The notes under the pieces are model-generated. The model saw only the letters and a program-made list of their open reading frames with translations. It was not told where the DNA came from and made no database searches. This document shows positions 27,179-36,329 of a DNA stretch of 64,000 bases, piece after piece. A program made the position numbers and the translations under genes. The stretch is from Planctomycetaceae bacterium. GTDB taxonomy: Bacteria; Planctomycetota; Planctomycetia; Planctomycetales; Planctomycetaceae. Each line of letters starts with the position of its first letter. The first letter of the stretch is position 1. The stretch covers positions 62,001-126,000 of the forward strand of contig JABISG010000074.1 in the NCBI GenBank assembly GCA_018699955.1, in the 5' to 3' direction.

Positions 27179-28360
27179 TTAGCGACCGTCGATGGAAGAT
27201 GGTTTGGCACGTGCAGAGGAGTGCCAAATCACGCGATCGTTTGCCTTACGATTCGCATTGCCGCCCGGCACTGTTCGGCCAGTCGGCGTGCGTTTCTTCG
27301 CGCTGTTCTGGTCGAAGAACAAATACGGCCTCATCGCCGCCGCAATTCGCGGCTGATTGAAATAATGCACCCAGAAGTGGCCGGTTTCAACCAGCGGCGT
27401 AACATCAACCTCGGCCAGTTTGCTCATCCGCCGGTTCTGCAGCCGACGATCCTTGCGGTCGAAACCGACAAGCCCCAACGGCCGATGTGAGAACAACCGT
27501 CGCAACGGATAGATCGTCAACGCCAGATCGTTCTGGTTGTAAAAGACCAGTCCGTTATCGATTTGGTTCAACGCGCGGCCGAAGCGCTCTCCTGGATTCA
27601 GCCAGTGGTGGTCGATGGCAGCGGCTACAAAAATGGGACGCAAACTTCGATTGCCGCGGCCTGGAACGCGCAGTTGATAGCTCTGCAATTGCCCGCCATC
27701 GAGCAGATGCAATGCCGAGGCGACGACGCGCGAACCGTGACTGTGTGCGAAAAAGCTGATCTGGCTGCCATCGGGTGTCTGCTGAATGAGCTGTGAAAGA
27801 TAGAAGCCGTTGAACGAAGCGCGGCGGCCTAGAATGGCGACATCGATGGCCGGCAGGATCGTCGTAATGGCTTCGCTGGGCCAGGTGTAGAAAGCAACAC
27901 GCAGCGGCCGATTGCCCGCCGTTGTTCTTAACCAGCGATTGGCGATGGCACTTTCATCGACAAGGCTCTGCCACGATGAATAGCTGCCGTGTACCACCAT
28001 GCACATTGGCGCTTTGGGATCGAGCTGCCGCTTGTATTCGGCGAAGTTGGAAGCAGTCGGGCGGCCGGCAGCCGTGACACGAAAATAATCGAGCTGCGTC
28101 ACATTGCATCGCGGAATTCCCGATTGTGCGCAACGGCGACTGCTGATAATCCAATAGTCGGGGGACGGTTGGTTCACCGTCGCACATCCCGCGCTGTCGC
28201 TTGGCGGCGCGGACAATTCTTCAATCTGGTTTTGTGGGGGTCCGAGGAGAACCGGGCCGATCGAATCTTGTGCGGCGACTTCAACGTCGTTGACTGTCTG
28301 CAGGAGCAGAACAGCGGAGAACACTGTCAGCCGCGCCAAGTTGTTTATCGAGCTGTGCAT
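27179..28360 (-). CDS. Secreted alpha/beta-hydrolase, DUF900-like
   Basis: This protein of about 393 aa starts at ATG 28360 with a signal peptide (LARLTVFSAVLLLQTVNDVEVAAQ). The hydrolase core has strand MCMVVHGSYSSW, VAFYTWPSE, and nucleophile elbow FFAHSHGSRVVASA, where the second His replaces the more usual x in GxSxG. A late histidine (TGHFWVHYF) could complete the triad. The WPS and AHSHGS pattern resembles the DUF900 alpha/beta-hydrolases. Two cysteine-rich segments after the signal (GCATV, RRCAQSGIPRCN) suggest extracytoplasmic disulphides. The C-terminus is basic and disordered. Substrate unknown. Confidence 0.68.
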   Translation of the reverse strand: MHSSINNLARLTVFSAVLLLQTVNDVEVAAQDSIGPVLLGPPQNQIEELSAPPSDSAGCATVNQPSPDYWIISSRRCAQSGIPRCNVTQLDYFRVTAAGRPTASNFAEYKRQLDPKAPMCMVVHGSYSSWQSLVDESAIANRWLRTTAGNRPLRVAFYTWPSEAITTILPAIDVAILGRRASFNGFYLSQLIQQTPDGSQISFFAHSHGSRVVASALHLLDGGQLQSYQLRVPGRGNRSLRPIFVAAAIDHHWLNPGERFGRALNQIDNGLVFYNQNDLALTIYPLRRLFSHRPLGLVGFDRKDRRLQNRRMSKLAEVDVTPLVETGHFWVHYFNQPRIAAAMRPYLFFDQNSAKKRTPTGRTVPGGNANRKANDRVIWHSSARAKPSSIDGR

Positions 28361-28793
28361 TATCGGGCGTCGAAATAAAAATCGTCGTGACTCAGTTACC
28401 AAATGCCACCCGCGAGCCTTGCGAACCTACAAGATGGGCCGTTCCAGCAGCGGGCTATCGTACAACTCTAGCGTGTGATTGGCAGCACGACTTTGCAGAG
28501 CTGCCGTTTGCAGTAAGAATATGCCGTCTGAATGTGACAGTTGTTCCGACTATGTCCTCTCCTGCCGATGGGGCAGAGTCGCCCGGTCGGAACAGCGGTG
28601 CGGATGAATTCAATTGCAGGTTCGTAGTGACCGCATTCATGCGGTTCGATTGTGCCAGTTGGGTCCTGCGATGGCGAATGGCGACACATCGGAGTAAACC
28701 ACACCGGTGGATTGTTCAGCTGGGGCCAGTTGGTGATAGAATCTCTTGAGCAGACGATTCACCACCTTCCAGACCGACTTCAACCTCTCGCCT
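28361..28793. other. Non-coding divergent region with one dispersed repeat
   Basis: About 430 bases lie between a minus-strand hydrolase and a plus-strand glycosyltransferase, with no supportable gene. It contains the 35-bp repeat described separately and presumably two promoters. A TTG at 28746 would extend the downstream gene by 16 residues. Confidence 0.4.
28618..28652. repeat. 35-bp dispersed repeat with ACCGCAT palindrome, copy 1
   Basis: This 35-base element is identical to one at 40469-40503. Its core is a perfect palindrome, ACCGCAT-TC-ATGCGGT, flanked on the left by AGGTTCGTAGTG and on the right by TCGATTG. The flanking DNA of the two copies is unrelated. Confidence 0.8.
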
Positions 28794-30485
28794 ATGGACG
28801 TTGCTCCACCTAGCACTGTTCGACACGGCTGGGCGTTTCCTGCGCTCGTTGCCCTGCTTGCGTTTGCCGCGATCGTTTCGGCGATCGATCCGGCTGGCAG
28901 TTATCCCGGCATGCCTGAAGGGCCTGGACTGACCACCGACGAAATGTTCAACGCCGAACAAGGTGTACGGCTCGTTCAAACATTGCCCGAACTGATCATC
29001 GGGCGATTAACACTGAGTGAATCCTTCGGCGATGCGAGCGATAGCCCATTACCGCACTTTGCGGACAAACAACGCGGCAGCATGGGGATCGGACACCACA
29101 ACCCCGATCATCCGCCATTGGGACGGTTCTGTCTGGGGTTGGCCCACAATTTCACGCGGGCACTGTTCCCGCCGCAGAATCAACCGCCGCAGTTTGTGTC
29201 GACGGCCTGCGCACGGACGGGTGCCGCCTTCGCCTTTGCGGCTCTCGTTTTTTTCGTCGGCTGGTTCTCAACACGGTGGTATGGGCGAACCGCAGGAACG
29301 GCGGCGGCCATTGCTTTGGTCTTCATGCCGCGATTATTCGGCCACGCACATCTTGCGGCGTTGGAGACGTTCATCAACTTGACGTATTGCGCCACCGTGT
29401 TCGGCATTGCACATTGGTGGACCGGCGATACCGCACCAAAATGGAAGATGGCCTGCTTCACCGGCATCCTGTTTGGACTGGCATTGCTGACGAAAATTCA
29501 GGCCATTTTGCTGCCGTTGCCCATTGTGCTGTGGGCTGTGTGGCATTGGCGGATGCGCAGCTTGCTGCCGTTGGCGGTGTGGTCGTTGACCGGATTGGCC
29601 GTCTTCATTATCGGTTGGCCTTGGTTGTGGCTTTCGCCCGTCGATCATCTGGTTGAATACTTCGGTCGCACCACCGGCCGCATCACGTTGTATGTGTTCT
29701 ACTTCGGCGAACGTTTCGCCGACGTTAATGTTCCCTGGCATTATCCGGCGGTCATGTTTTCGGTGAGCGTTCCCTTCGGGCTTCAATTGCTGGGCGTCGC
29801 CGGCTTGCCGCGCGGGTGGCGTTGCCTCAAAACTCAACCGCGCGAGCAGTTGCTGCTGGCGTGCATGGTGTTCCCACTGATTCTATTTTCGCTTCCCGGC
29901 GTCGCCGTCTACGACGGTGTCCGGTTGTTTCTCGTCGTCTTCCCGTTGTGGGCCGTCTTCATTGGGCGGGGAGCGAGTATTTTTCTCGACTGGTTGCGGC
30001 TCAAACTGTCGTCGAAAACAGCCGTCGCAACCTGCACCATCTTGTTCGCGTTACAGGGGTGCGGACTGTGGGCCATGCATCCCTGTTACCTTGGATACTA
30101 CAACCTGCTGGTCGGCGGACTTCGCGGGGCCGAAGCTCTCGGCATGGAAACCAATTACTGGGGCGACGGCCTCACCCGCGAACTGTTGCAGCAAACCACC
30201 GACGCCGTCCCCGACGGATCAACGGTCACCTTCTTTCCCATGCCACACGAATTCGTCATCGATGACCTGCAGCGCCAATCACCCATTCTGCGTGAACATC
30301 GAATCAAACTGCGACCTTGGTACGATTCCGATAAGACGCATCCCCGCTACGTGCTGCTTTATCGCCGGCGAGCCGACTCTCCGGGAATCTCTCTGTTCGA
30401 CTCACCGCCGGCATCCGCCCGACGAATCGCCGTCGTCAAACGTTGTGGCGTACCGTTGGCCGCCCTGTTTGAATTCCCGGAATGA
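28794..30485 (+). CDS. GT39-like integral membrane glycosyltransferase
   Basis: This protein of about 563 aa has roughly ten hydrophobic helices and the GT-C plan of ArnT/PMT-type glycosyltransferases, which use polyprenyl-linked sugars. The first loop carries the acidic pair TDEMF (residue about 48), the typical place of the catalytic Asp/Glu, and HNPDHPPLGRF, matching the D-H-P-P-L family pattern. A soluble C-terminal domain of about 150 residues follows the last helix (from about 430) and includes YLGYYNLLVGG and NYWGDGLT, a segment seen in planctomycete members. It probably glycosylates a lipid or exported protein. ATG 28794 lacks a good ribosome site. Confidence 0.75.
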   Translation: MDVAPPSTVRHGWAFPALVALLAFAAIVSAIDPAGSYPGMPEGPGLTTDEMFNAEQGVRLVQTLPELIIGRLTLSESFGDASDSPLPHFADKQRGSMGIGHHNPDHPPLGRFCLGLAHNFTRALFPPQNQPPQFVSTACARTGAAFAFAALVFFVGWFSTRWYGRTAGTAAAIALVFMPRLFGHAHLAALETFINLTYCATVFGIAHWWTGDTAPKWKMACFTGILFGLALLTKIQAILLPLPIVLWAVWHWRMRSLLPLAVWSLTGLAVFIIGWPWLWLSPVDHLVEYFGRTTGRITLYVFYFGERFADVNVPWHYPAVMFSVSVPFGLQLLGVAGLPRGWRCLKTQPREQLLLACMVFPLILFSLPGVAVYDGVRLFLVVFPLWAVFIGRGASIFLDWLRLKLSSKTAVATCTILFALQGCGLWAMHPCYLGYYNLLVGGLRGAEALGMETNYWGDGLTRELLQQTTDAVPDGSTVTFFPMPHEFVIDDLQRQSPILREHRIKLRPWYDSDKTHPRYVLLYRRRADSPGISLFDSPPASARRIAVVKRCGVPLAALFEFPE

Positions 30486-30487
30486 GC

Positions 30488-30509
30488 GGATCGGGGCGGA
30501 GCCCGATCC
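30488..30509 (+). terminator. GC-rich hairpin after the glycosyltransferase gene
   Basis: GGATCGGG (30488-30495) pairs perfectly with CCCGATCC (30502-30509) around GCGGAG. It begins three bases past the stop codon. There is no T-run, so it may be a dispersed repeat or a 3' end stabiliser rather than an intrinsic terminator. The rest of 30510-30789 shows no gene. Confidence 0.45.
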
Positions 30510-30789
30510 CTACAGTTTCGTCACCTTCACCTGTAATCGCCCAGTCACCTCAAAGCTCCCCAGTGTGAAATACAGCCGAAATCCGGGGTATTCGCTTTTG
30601 GGAACTCCTGCTAGAATCCCCGGCCCCATATCCACCACCGTTCAAGTAACCTACTGCTGACGTTCACCTTGCGTTGTTCCCGCCGGCTTTCACATTGAAG
30701 CTGCCACATCGAATCTGCCACGCTGAACCCCTCCAATTCCAGCCGGAATTTCGGGCCACATCCTAATTCCGGAAAGGATTCCGATTACG

Positions 30790-31947
30790 ATGAACCGCCG
30801 ACGATTTTTCCTATTCTGCCTGGCCGGCACGCTCTCGCCCTGCCTGCTCGCCCTTCAGCCCGCTTCACTGTTCGCACAAGGCGCACCGCGCACTGCACAA
30901 GCAAGACAACCAACCGCCAGAGCCCGACGCCCCGTCGGGCAACCGCTGCGCGTCAAACCTCCTACGCCTGAAGTCCGAAAGATTCTGCAGGACTGGGAGT
31001 ACGCATCCGGCAAGTTCAAGAAGCTGCAGGGCGAACATCATCGCTGGGAATACGATTTTGTATTCAACCTCGAAAGACGGACGAAGGGCAACTTCTGGTT
31101 CGAGTCCCCGGACAAAGGCCGGATGGACATCGAGCCGTGGACAGACACGAAAAAACCGCGAACCAGGGGAAAGAACGGGAAGCCGTTACCTGGTGGCAAA
31201 CCATTCAAAGTCCAGCCAGGCAAGGAAGAGCAGTGGGTGAGCAACGGCAAAGAAATTATCATGGTCGATGCTGCAAAGAAAACGATTGAGGTCTTTCCCA
31301 TTCCCAAGGAGATTCAAGGGCAGGGAATCACTGAAAGTCCGCTGCCTTTCCTGTTTGGCATGAAGGCCAAGAAGGCTGAAGTCCGCTACGATTTGAGCGC
31401 TGGACCGCACAACAATCCGGCTGGTGGCCGCATTCATCTCATCGCGTTTCCCCGTCTTGCGAAGGACGCGCAAAACTGGAGTCGGGCCGAAGTGATGCTC
31501 GATGCGAAAACTTTCTATCCGCAGGCGATCAAGCTAATCGATCCCGCTGGAACCACCGAATCCGTTTACCAATTCTCCGGCGTCCGCCAACCGGGATTCT
31601 TTGCAAAGCAATTCGGTGGAAATCCCTTTGTCATTAAACGGGCGGGCTTCAAGCGAATTGTGCATCAGGCACCAAAGGCCCGAGGAGTGGCACCAAATGG
31701 ACAACCGAAAATGCCACGGCTGATTGGACAGCATTGGAAGACAACCAAGGCAATACTGGAGAAGGCCGGCTACCAGGTGAAGCTGAAACAAGGCGCGCCG
31801 GCTCCTCAGCAGAAGGACGTGTATCGCATTTACCGGCAGTCGCCGCAGCCGGGTACGCCGCTGAAGAAGGGCATGTCAATTGTCTTGACGCTGTACAACA
31901 AGTCGACCCGTGCCGCTGCCAAGCCGGCTGCGGGGCGCACTCGATGA
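30790..31947 (+). CDS. TIGR03009-family protein with C-terminal PASTA domain
   Basis: This 385-aa exported protein has a signal with a basic start (NRRRFFLFCLAGTLSPCLLALQ, quoted in part). A low-complexity Gln/Arg/Pro linker follows, then a LolA/LppX-like domain of the planctomycete-specific TIGR03009 family (about 55-285): FKKLQGEHHRWEYD, KGNFWFESPDKGRMDI, EQWVSNGKEIIMVD and TESPLPFLFG. Residues about 310-370 form a PASTA-like domain (MPRLIGQHWKTTKAILEKAG, then QSPQPGTPLKKGMSIVLTL). LolA-like folds carry lipids or lipoproteins; PASTA domains bind peptidoglycan. The combination suggests an envelope protein. GGAAAGGA precedes the ATG. Confidence 0.78.
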   Translation: MNRRRFFLFCLAGTLSPCLLALQPASLFAQGAPRTAQARQPTARARRPVGQPLRVKPPTPEVRKILQDWEYASGKFKKLQGEHHRWEYDFVFNLERRTKGNFWFESPDKGRMDIEPWTDTKKPRTRGKNGKPLPGGKPFKVQPGKEEQWVSNGKEIIMVDAAKKTIEVFPIPKEIQGQGITESPLPFLFGMKAKKAEVRYDLSAGPHNNPAGGRIHLIAFPRLAKDAQNWSRAEVMLDAKTFYPQAIKLIDPAGTTESVYQFSGVRQPGFFAKQFGGNPFVIKRAGFKRIVHQAPKARGVAPNGQPKMPRLIGQHWKTTKAILEKAGYQVKLKQGAPAPQQKDVYRIYRQSPQPGTPLKKGMSIVLTLYNKSTRAAAKPAAGRTR

Positions 31948-31957
31948 AGCGCACGAT

Positions 31958-31985
31958 CCCACGGGGCGCGGTCCGTGGGTTTTTG
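31958..31985. repeat. CCCACGGG hairpin repeat acting as convergent terminator
   Basis: CCCACGGG (31958-31965) faces CCGTGGG (31973-31979) and is followed by TTTTTGGG. It sits between convergent genes and could terminate the plus-strand one. It is the same family as at 11246, 17735 and 63576. Confidence 0.65.
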
Positions 31986-31992
31986 GGTGTGA

Positions 31993-33255
31993 TCACCGCT
32001 TAGACTTTGCGGTGCCGATGCAGAACAAGTGGCGCGATGTGCGGATGAAAAGCCGCCGCTGTGCGATGGACGGTGATGCGAACACCGCCTCGCCCACGTT
32101 GTTGCGGGCCAGTTCGACGTAGTTGCTCACGCCCGCTTGAATCACCGTCGTCAGGCCCGCTTCGTTCACGAAGTAGATCCTGCCGTCGGCCGCAATCGGC
32201 GATGCCGTGTACTTTCCCGTGAACCGCTTCTGCCAAACTCGTTCGCCCGTGTGCGCGTTGAGGCAGGTGCCGATTCCCTGATCGTCGATGAGATAATAGA
32301 AGTCGCCCACGAGAATCGCCGACGGTACAAACGGTGCCCCGCGCGTGTTTCGCCAGACGACGTGCGACTCAGTCACGTTGCCGCGTCCGCCCGGTTTGAT
32401 GGCAAGCGTCGGCCCCTTCGGTCCGCTGACCGCGTAAATCATTCCGTGTGCATAAAGGGGCGTCGGGATGCACTCGCGGCTCATGCCGTCAACGGTCCAC
32501 AGTTTCTTGCCGGTGTCGGGATCGAATGATTCGAGCTGATGCGATCCGCTGACAACCAACTCGAATTTGTCGTCAACCAACGGAACAAGTAGCGGCGAAG
32601 CCCACGACAGCCACCGCTCGGGTCTCTCAACTTTCCACACGTTTTTGCCCGTCGCCTTATCGACCGCCAGCAGATACGAATCACCATAATGATCGCATTG
32701 CAACAACAGTTTGTCGCCGTGCAGTAAAGGCGAACTCGACGCGGCGAACCGGTTTTCGATCGCGCCATACTCGGCCGCCAGCGAGCGTTGCCACACCAAT
32801 CCGCCGGTTGCGAGTTCGATGCAAAACAGATCGCCCGTGCCAAAAAATGCGAAGACATGGCGGCCGTCGGTCACCGGTGCGGCACTGGCCATGCTGCTTT
32901 TGCTGCCGTGATGCCGCGTGGGCCGCGTTCCCCACAACCGTTGATGCCACAGTTCCCGCCCGTCTTTCAGCGAAAGGCAAATCACATGCAAATTCGACAG
33001 TTGGTAACCGTCCGATGCGGTGACGACCACGCGGTCGTTCCAGATGATGGGATTCGAAATGCCCATTCCGGGCAATGGCGATTTCCACAGCACATTGTCG
33101 TCACTCGACCACTTTCCAACGATGCCCGTCTCGGTAGTCACACCGGTACCCAGCGGCCCACGCCAACCGGGCCAGTTTTCGGCCGTGGCGTTGTTGACGG
33201 CCAGACAGAACGCTGCCGCGATGACGGCCAGTGTGACGATTCGCGATTTTCTCAT
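31993..33255 (-). CDS. Exported PQQ-like beta-propeller protein
   Basis: This protein of about 420 aa has a signal peptide (SRIVTLAVIAAAFCLAVNNATA) and repeated PQQ/quinoprotein-like blades: ENWPGWRGPLGTGV at the start, then W-motif repeats such as GRELWHQRLWG, GGLVWQRSL, GKNVWKVERP, GKKLWTVDG and GERVWQKRF. That gives about seven or eight blades of roughly 45 residues. The opening WPGWRG is typical of planctomycete outer-membrane-assembly-like propellers. No catalytic role is visible; it may be a scaffold or bind a quinone. I chose ATG 33255. A GTG at 33276 overlaps the stop of the preceding gene as GTGA, so the two are at least cotranscribed. Confidence 0.75.
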   Translation of the reverse strand: MRKSRIVTLAVIAAAFCLAVNNATAENWPGWRGPLGTGVTTETGIVGKWSSDDNVLWKSPLPGMGISNPIIWNDRVVVTASDGYQLSNLHVICLSLKDGRELWHQRLWGTRPTRHHGSKSSMASAAPVTDGRHVFAFFGTGDLFCIELATGGLVWQRSLAAEYGAIENRFAASSSPLLHGDKLLLQCDHYGDSYLLAVDKATGKNVWKVERPERWLSWASPLLVPLVDDKFELVVSGSHQLESFDPDTGKKLWTVDGMSRECIPTPLYAHGMIYAVSGPKGPTLAIKPGGRGNVTESHVVWRNTRGAPFVPSAILVGDFYYLIDDQGIGTCLNAHTGERVWQKRFTGKYTASPIAADGRIYFVNEAGLTTVIQAGVSNYVELARNNVGEAVFASPSIAQRRLFIRTSRHLFCIGTAKSKR

Positions 33256-33272
33256 GTTGGGATCTCGGTTTT

Positions 33273-34415
33273 TCACTTCAGCGCATTCGTAATGCCAACG
33301 CCGGCGCCGTTGGCGTCGCAGAACCGCAGTTGCATCGACCAGTTATTCGGCACAGCGGGATTCTTATGTTGCGGTCCCTGGCAGATTTTCAGCAGCAAAG
33401 TGTTGCGGCCTTTTTTCAGCGTGACGGGAGCCGAGAAACGGTCGAGCCGAATTCCGTTGAGCCACTGCAGCCGGCTGAAGACCTTCTTTCCGTTCAGCCA
33501 GACGCTGATGTTGTCGTCGGCTCCGCAGCGCAGTTCGACTTTCTGATCGCGGGGCGAATTGATTTCAGAATACGCGTAGCCAACCGCTTCTTTGACCGGC
33601 GCGATCGCGGTGGCCAGATTGACTTGCCCAAGCCGATCTGCCGTTTGGTAGCGCTCCCAACGGATTTGATCGCCAGCTTTACCCCGATACTTCGCGTTCA
33701 GGTTGATCAAATCTTCGGGTGGAAACGAAAGCTCGAAACCGGTCTTGCCCGGCGCATTGAACGGGCCGAGCAGATGCCAGTCGATGACGAATCCCATGTG
33801 CGAAATGATGTTGACCTCTTCGCCGACCGCCTTAAGTTTTCCGGCGGCTGCGATGACCTGACTGCTGTCACGTGCGCTGCCAAAGGCGGCGCGGAATAGC
33901 GACTTTGCCTGTTCGATGTCGCCTTTCTTCTTCGCAGCATCACCCCGCTTCAGGGTGGCAGTCACCGCATCGCCGCGAAATTCGGGGTCGTTGAGTAGTG
34001 CGAGAATCAGTTTCGAGCGAAAGCCGGGATCGCTTCGATCGAGCAGATCGAGCAACAGCCGCCGGACCTTTCCCTGCCGTTTCGGATCGCGCGCGTAGGA
34101 CTTGAAGAACGCAATCGGCAACTGCGGCTGCGGCTTGGCTTCTTCCCGGCGCACAATCTGCTCGAACGCGGTGCGAAACCAGTTGGCGGCGACCGGGTTG
34201 TCGGTGTCCATGGCATCGAGCAAGCGGGGCAGTTGCTTGACGCCGCCCTTGGCAAGTCGGTCCCGCGCCATGCGGGCATCCTTCGACCCGACGCCACCGG
34301 GAGCGACGGCTAATACCGTCTTGATGTCGTCTTCAACGGAATTGGACGCCGCCAATGAAATGGAACCGGATGATGCGAACACCATCGAGGACAAGACAAT
34401 CGCCAAAACTCGCAT
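33273..34415 (-). CDS. Exported protein with HEAT-like and carbohydrate-binding-like parts
   Basis: This protein of about 380 aa starts at ATG 34415 with AGGTG 10 bases upstream and a signal peptide (VLAIVLSSMVFASSGSISLA). Residues about 30-200 are helical with HEAT-like repeats (RLAKGGVKQLPRLLDAM, RRLLLDLLDRSDPGFRSKL). Residues about 210-380 look like a beta-sandwich: DWHLLGPF, GYAYSEI, VWLNGKKVF, LKKGRNTLLLKI, as in planctomycete ligand-binding modules often found in exported catabolic proteins. It forms an operon with the downstream PQQ-like propeller (4-bp overlap with its alternative start), suggesting a shared periplasmic complex. Exact role unknown. Confidence 0.62.
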   Translation of the reverse strand: MRVLAIVLSSMVFASSGSISLAASNSVEDDIKTVLAVAPGGVGSKDARMARDRLAKGGVKQLPRLLDAMDTDNPVAANWFRTAFEQIVRREEAKPQPQLPIAFFKSYARDPKRQGKVRRLLLDLLDRSDPGFRSKLILALLNDPEFRGDAVTATLKRGDAAKKKGDIEQAKSLFRAAFGSARDSSQVIAAAGKLKAVGEEVNIISHMGFVIDWHLLGPFNAPGKTGFELSFPPEDLINLNAKYRGKAGDQIRWERYQTADRLGQVNLATAIAPVKEAVGYAYSEINSPRDQKVELRCGADDNISVWLNGKKVFSRLQWLNGIRLDRFSAPVTLKKGRNTLLLKICQGPQHKNPAVPNNWSMQLRFCDANGAGVGITNALK

Positions 34416-34675
34416 CACGGTGTACACCTCTTTGACACAGATTGATGGCCAAGCATCGATCGTACAACCACGGGATGGCAGGAACAAGTTGGGGAAGAGA
34501 TACCATACCAGCCCGCCGCGACTCCCAAGGTTTGCTGGCTGGAACTAATCGTTCGGGAACGCTAGCATCCAGTTTCGATGTGCGAGAATGCGTAAATGAG
34601 AGATATGAGAACACCGCGGGCGTGTTTCGGCTATTCGAAAATTGCCCGCAGGACGAGTGAAACGACGGAATTGTG

Positions 34676-35488
34676 ATGGCAACACCCAAGGTTTGTGTGC
34701 TACGGGCACCGGGCACGAATTGCGACGTGGAAACTGCGCACGCGTTCGACATGTGTGGAGCGAGTTCAGAACGGACCCACGTTTTTCGGCTGCTCGAAGA
34801 CCCGGCCATGCTGGCAGAATATCAAGTCCTGTGCATACCCGGCGGCTTCAGCTACGGGGACGACATTGGTGCCGGCGTCATTTTTTCGCGGCAACTTAGC
34901 GGCCAACTCGGCGATGCGCTCGGTGAATTCCTGCAGGCGGACAAGTTGCTGTTGGGTATTTGCAACGGATTTCAGGTATTGCTGAAAGCGGGGATCTTGC
35001 CGGGCGGCGATGCGACATGGCCGCCCGCTGCGGTGACCCAACCGCGAGCCACCCTCACCTGGAACGACAACGGAAAATACACGGCCGTGTGGGTTCGGCT
35101 GCGGACCGGTTCTTCGTCGTCTGTCTTCCTGCGCGGAATCGACGAGATCGATATGCCGGTGGCGCATGCCGAAGGGAAACTCGTCGCCCGTGATGAGGCG
35201 GAATTGCAGAGGTGGCAGAGCGATGGTCTGGTTGCGATGACGTATTGTTCGCAGTCGGCAGTCAACGGTGACGAAGGTTCTGCCGTATTACCGTTTCCCG
35301 AAAACCCGAACGGATCGGCGGGCAACGTTGCCGGGCTGAGCGATGCGACCGGTCGTGTGTTGGGGCTGATGCCGCACCCCGAACGATTCATTCACGCCAC
35401 CCAGCATCCGCAATGGACGCGTCGAAATCTGACGGGCGAAGGCGACGGATTGAAGGTGTTCCGCAATGCGGTTGAATATTTTGCGTAG
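34676..35488 (+). CDS. purQ: Phosphoribosylformylglycinamidine synthase subunit I
   Basis: This 270-aa glutaminase subunit of FGAM synthase supplies ammonia for purine synthesis. It shows VCVLRAPGTNCDVET, CIPGGFSYGDDIGAG, nucleophile Cys in LLGICNGFQVL, and the late HPER segment (MPHPERFIH) with the catalytic His/Glu. It is larger than the PurQ of the purSQL type (about 225-230 aa), owing to longer loops after the nucleophile region. No purL or purS lies nearby, so partners are elsewhere. Start ATG 34676 is preceded by GTG in frame; either could be used. It converges with spoVG. Confidence 0.92.
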   Translation: MATPKVCVLRAPGTNCDVETAHAFDMCGASSERTHVFRLLEDPAMLAEYQVLCIPGGFSYGDDIGAGVIFSRQLSGQLGDALGEFLQADKLLLGICNGFQVLLKAGILPGGDATWPPAAVTQPRATLTWNDNGKYTAVWVRLRTGSSSSVFLRGIDEIDMPVAHAEGKLVARDEAELQRWQSDGLVAMTYCSQSAVNGDEGSAVLPFPENPNGSAGNVAGLSDATGRVLGLMPHPERFIHATQHPQWTRRNLTGEGDGLKVFRNAVEYFA

Positions 35489-35546
35489 TGCCAGATTGCA
35501 CCGCGACTCGACGTTCTTCGATTCCGTCAGCCTGACTGGTCAATCG

Positions 35547-35570
35547 CACCGGCGACACGCCAGTGGCACC
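35547..35570. repeat. Partial copy of the GGTGCCACTGGCG repeat
   Basis: The reverse complement of 35551-35570 is identical over 20 bases to 56024-56043, the left arm and loop of a long perfect inverted repeat. Here the second arm is degenerate (GTGCGA instead of GTGGCA). It lies between the convergent purQ and spoVG genes. Confidence 0.55.
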
Positions 35571-35603
35571 TGATAACTGAGATTAGAGAAGTAACGACAC
35601 CAA

Positions 35604-36299
35604 CTACAGCAGGCCGGCACCGAAATCTTCACCGTCTCCCGAATTGTGCTGCTGGCCGCTTCCTGCCGCGGCGGACTCGCTTTTTCGTTGGGGAGTACCC
35701 GCCGAATGATGAGGTGCACCGGGCGTTTCGGCGGCCGGTTCGATTCGATGTTGATTGTCGTCGCTGTCGCTGATCACTCTGGTGGCAGCAACAGTGGTGG
35801 CAGCAACAGTGGTGGCTGCGACAGTGGTGGCGGCGACAGTTTCGGTTGGCTCTTCAGCCAATGTCGCGAATCGATCTTCACCGTAGTCGTCGTAGCTGCA
35901 GATGTAGCCTGGCTTCTGCGAGTTGATGAGTTCAGCCTCAAACTCTTCGAGGACACGATTCTGAATCATCTCACGGCAAGCGGAGTTGATGGGATGGGCG
36001 ATGTCGGCGTAAAGTTTGGCCCGTCCTTCATCGTCTTTGATCGCCCGTTCTTCGTTGAGTTGGGCTCCACATTGGCCGCAGAAGAGTGCGCGCAGATGGT
36101 TTTTTGAATGGCATCGCGGGCAGCGGTCGGTCAATTTGCGGCTGGGCATCGCGACAAACGATCCCTTGGCCCCCTGAATGATTTTCAGGTCTCGAATGAC
36201 AAAGCTGCCATCGAATGTGATTGAACAGAAAGCCTGCAAACGATCGTGCGGATCGTCCATGAGCTTGACGCGAACTTCTGTGATCTCCACGGCCGTCAT
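35604..36299 (-). CDS. spoVG: SpoVG-family protein with inserted zinc ribbon
   Basis: This 231-aa protein is built on SpoVG, a small nucleic-acid-binding regulator. The SpoVG core is split: [11 protein letters not shown] to [11 protein letters not shown] (3-55), then [25 protein letters not shown] (97-121, quoted in part). Between them lies a four-cysteine zinc ribbon with Cys60, Cys63, Cys74 and Cys77 (CPRC and CGQC). Typical SpoVG has a few residues there. The C-terminal 90 residues are low complexity, with a VAATT repeat encoded by 15-bp tandem repeats, then Gln/Ser/Ala-rich sequence. The gene follows ispE by 30 bases, the same association as near spoVG in Bacillus. RNA or DNA binding is expected. 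Confidence 0.85.
   Translation of the reverse strand: MTAVEITEVRVKLMDDPHDRLQAFCSITFDGSFVIRDLKIIQGAKGSFVAMPSRKLTDRCPRCHSKNHLRALFCGQCGAQLNEERAIKDDEGRAKLYADIAHPINSACREMIQNRVLEEFEAELINSQKPGYICSYDDYGEDRFATLAEEPTETVAATTVAATTVAATTVAATRVISDSDDNQHRIEPAAETPGAPHHSAGTPQRKSESAAAGSGQQHNSGDGEDFGAGLL
35781..35840. repeat. Four 15-bp tandem repeats inside spoVG
   Basis: There are four head-to-tail units of 15 bp; the first two are identical (GTGGCAGCAACAGTG) and the others differ at one to three positions. On the coding strand they encode repeated T-V-A-A-T. Fifteen bp keeps the frame, so copy number can vary without disrupting the protein. Confidence 0.85.
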
Positions 36300-36329
36300 C
36301 CTTCTCGGTGCAGATAAACTTGATGCAGA

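Noticed and set aside
35781..35840. Possible CRISPR-like array
   Set aside because: The four 15-bp units have no spacers and keep the spoVG reading frame; they encode a repetitive linker.
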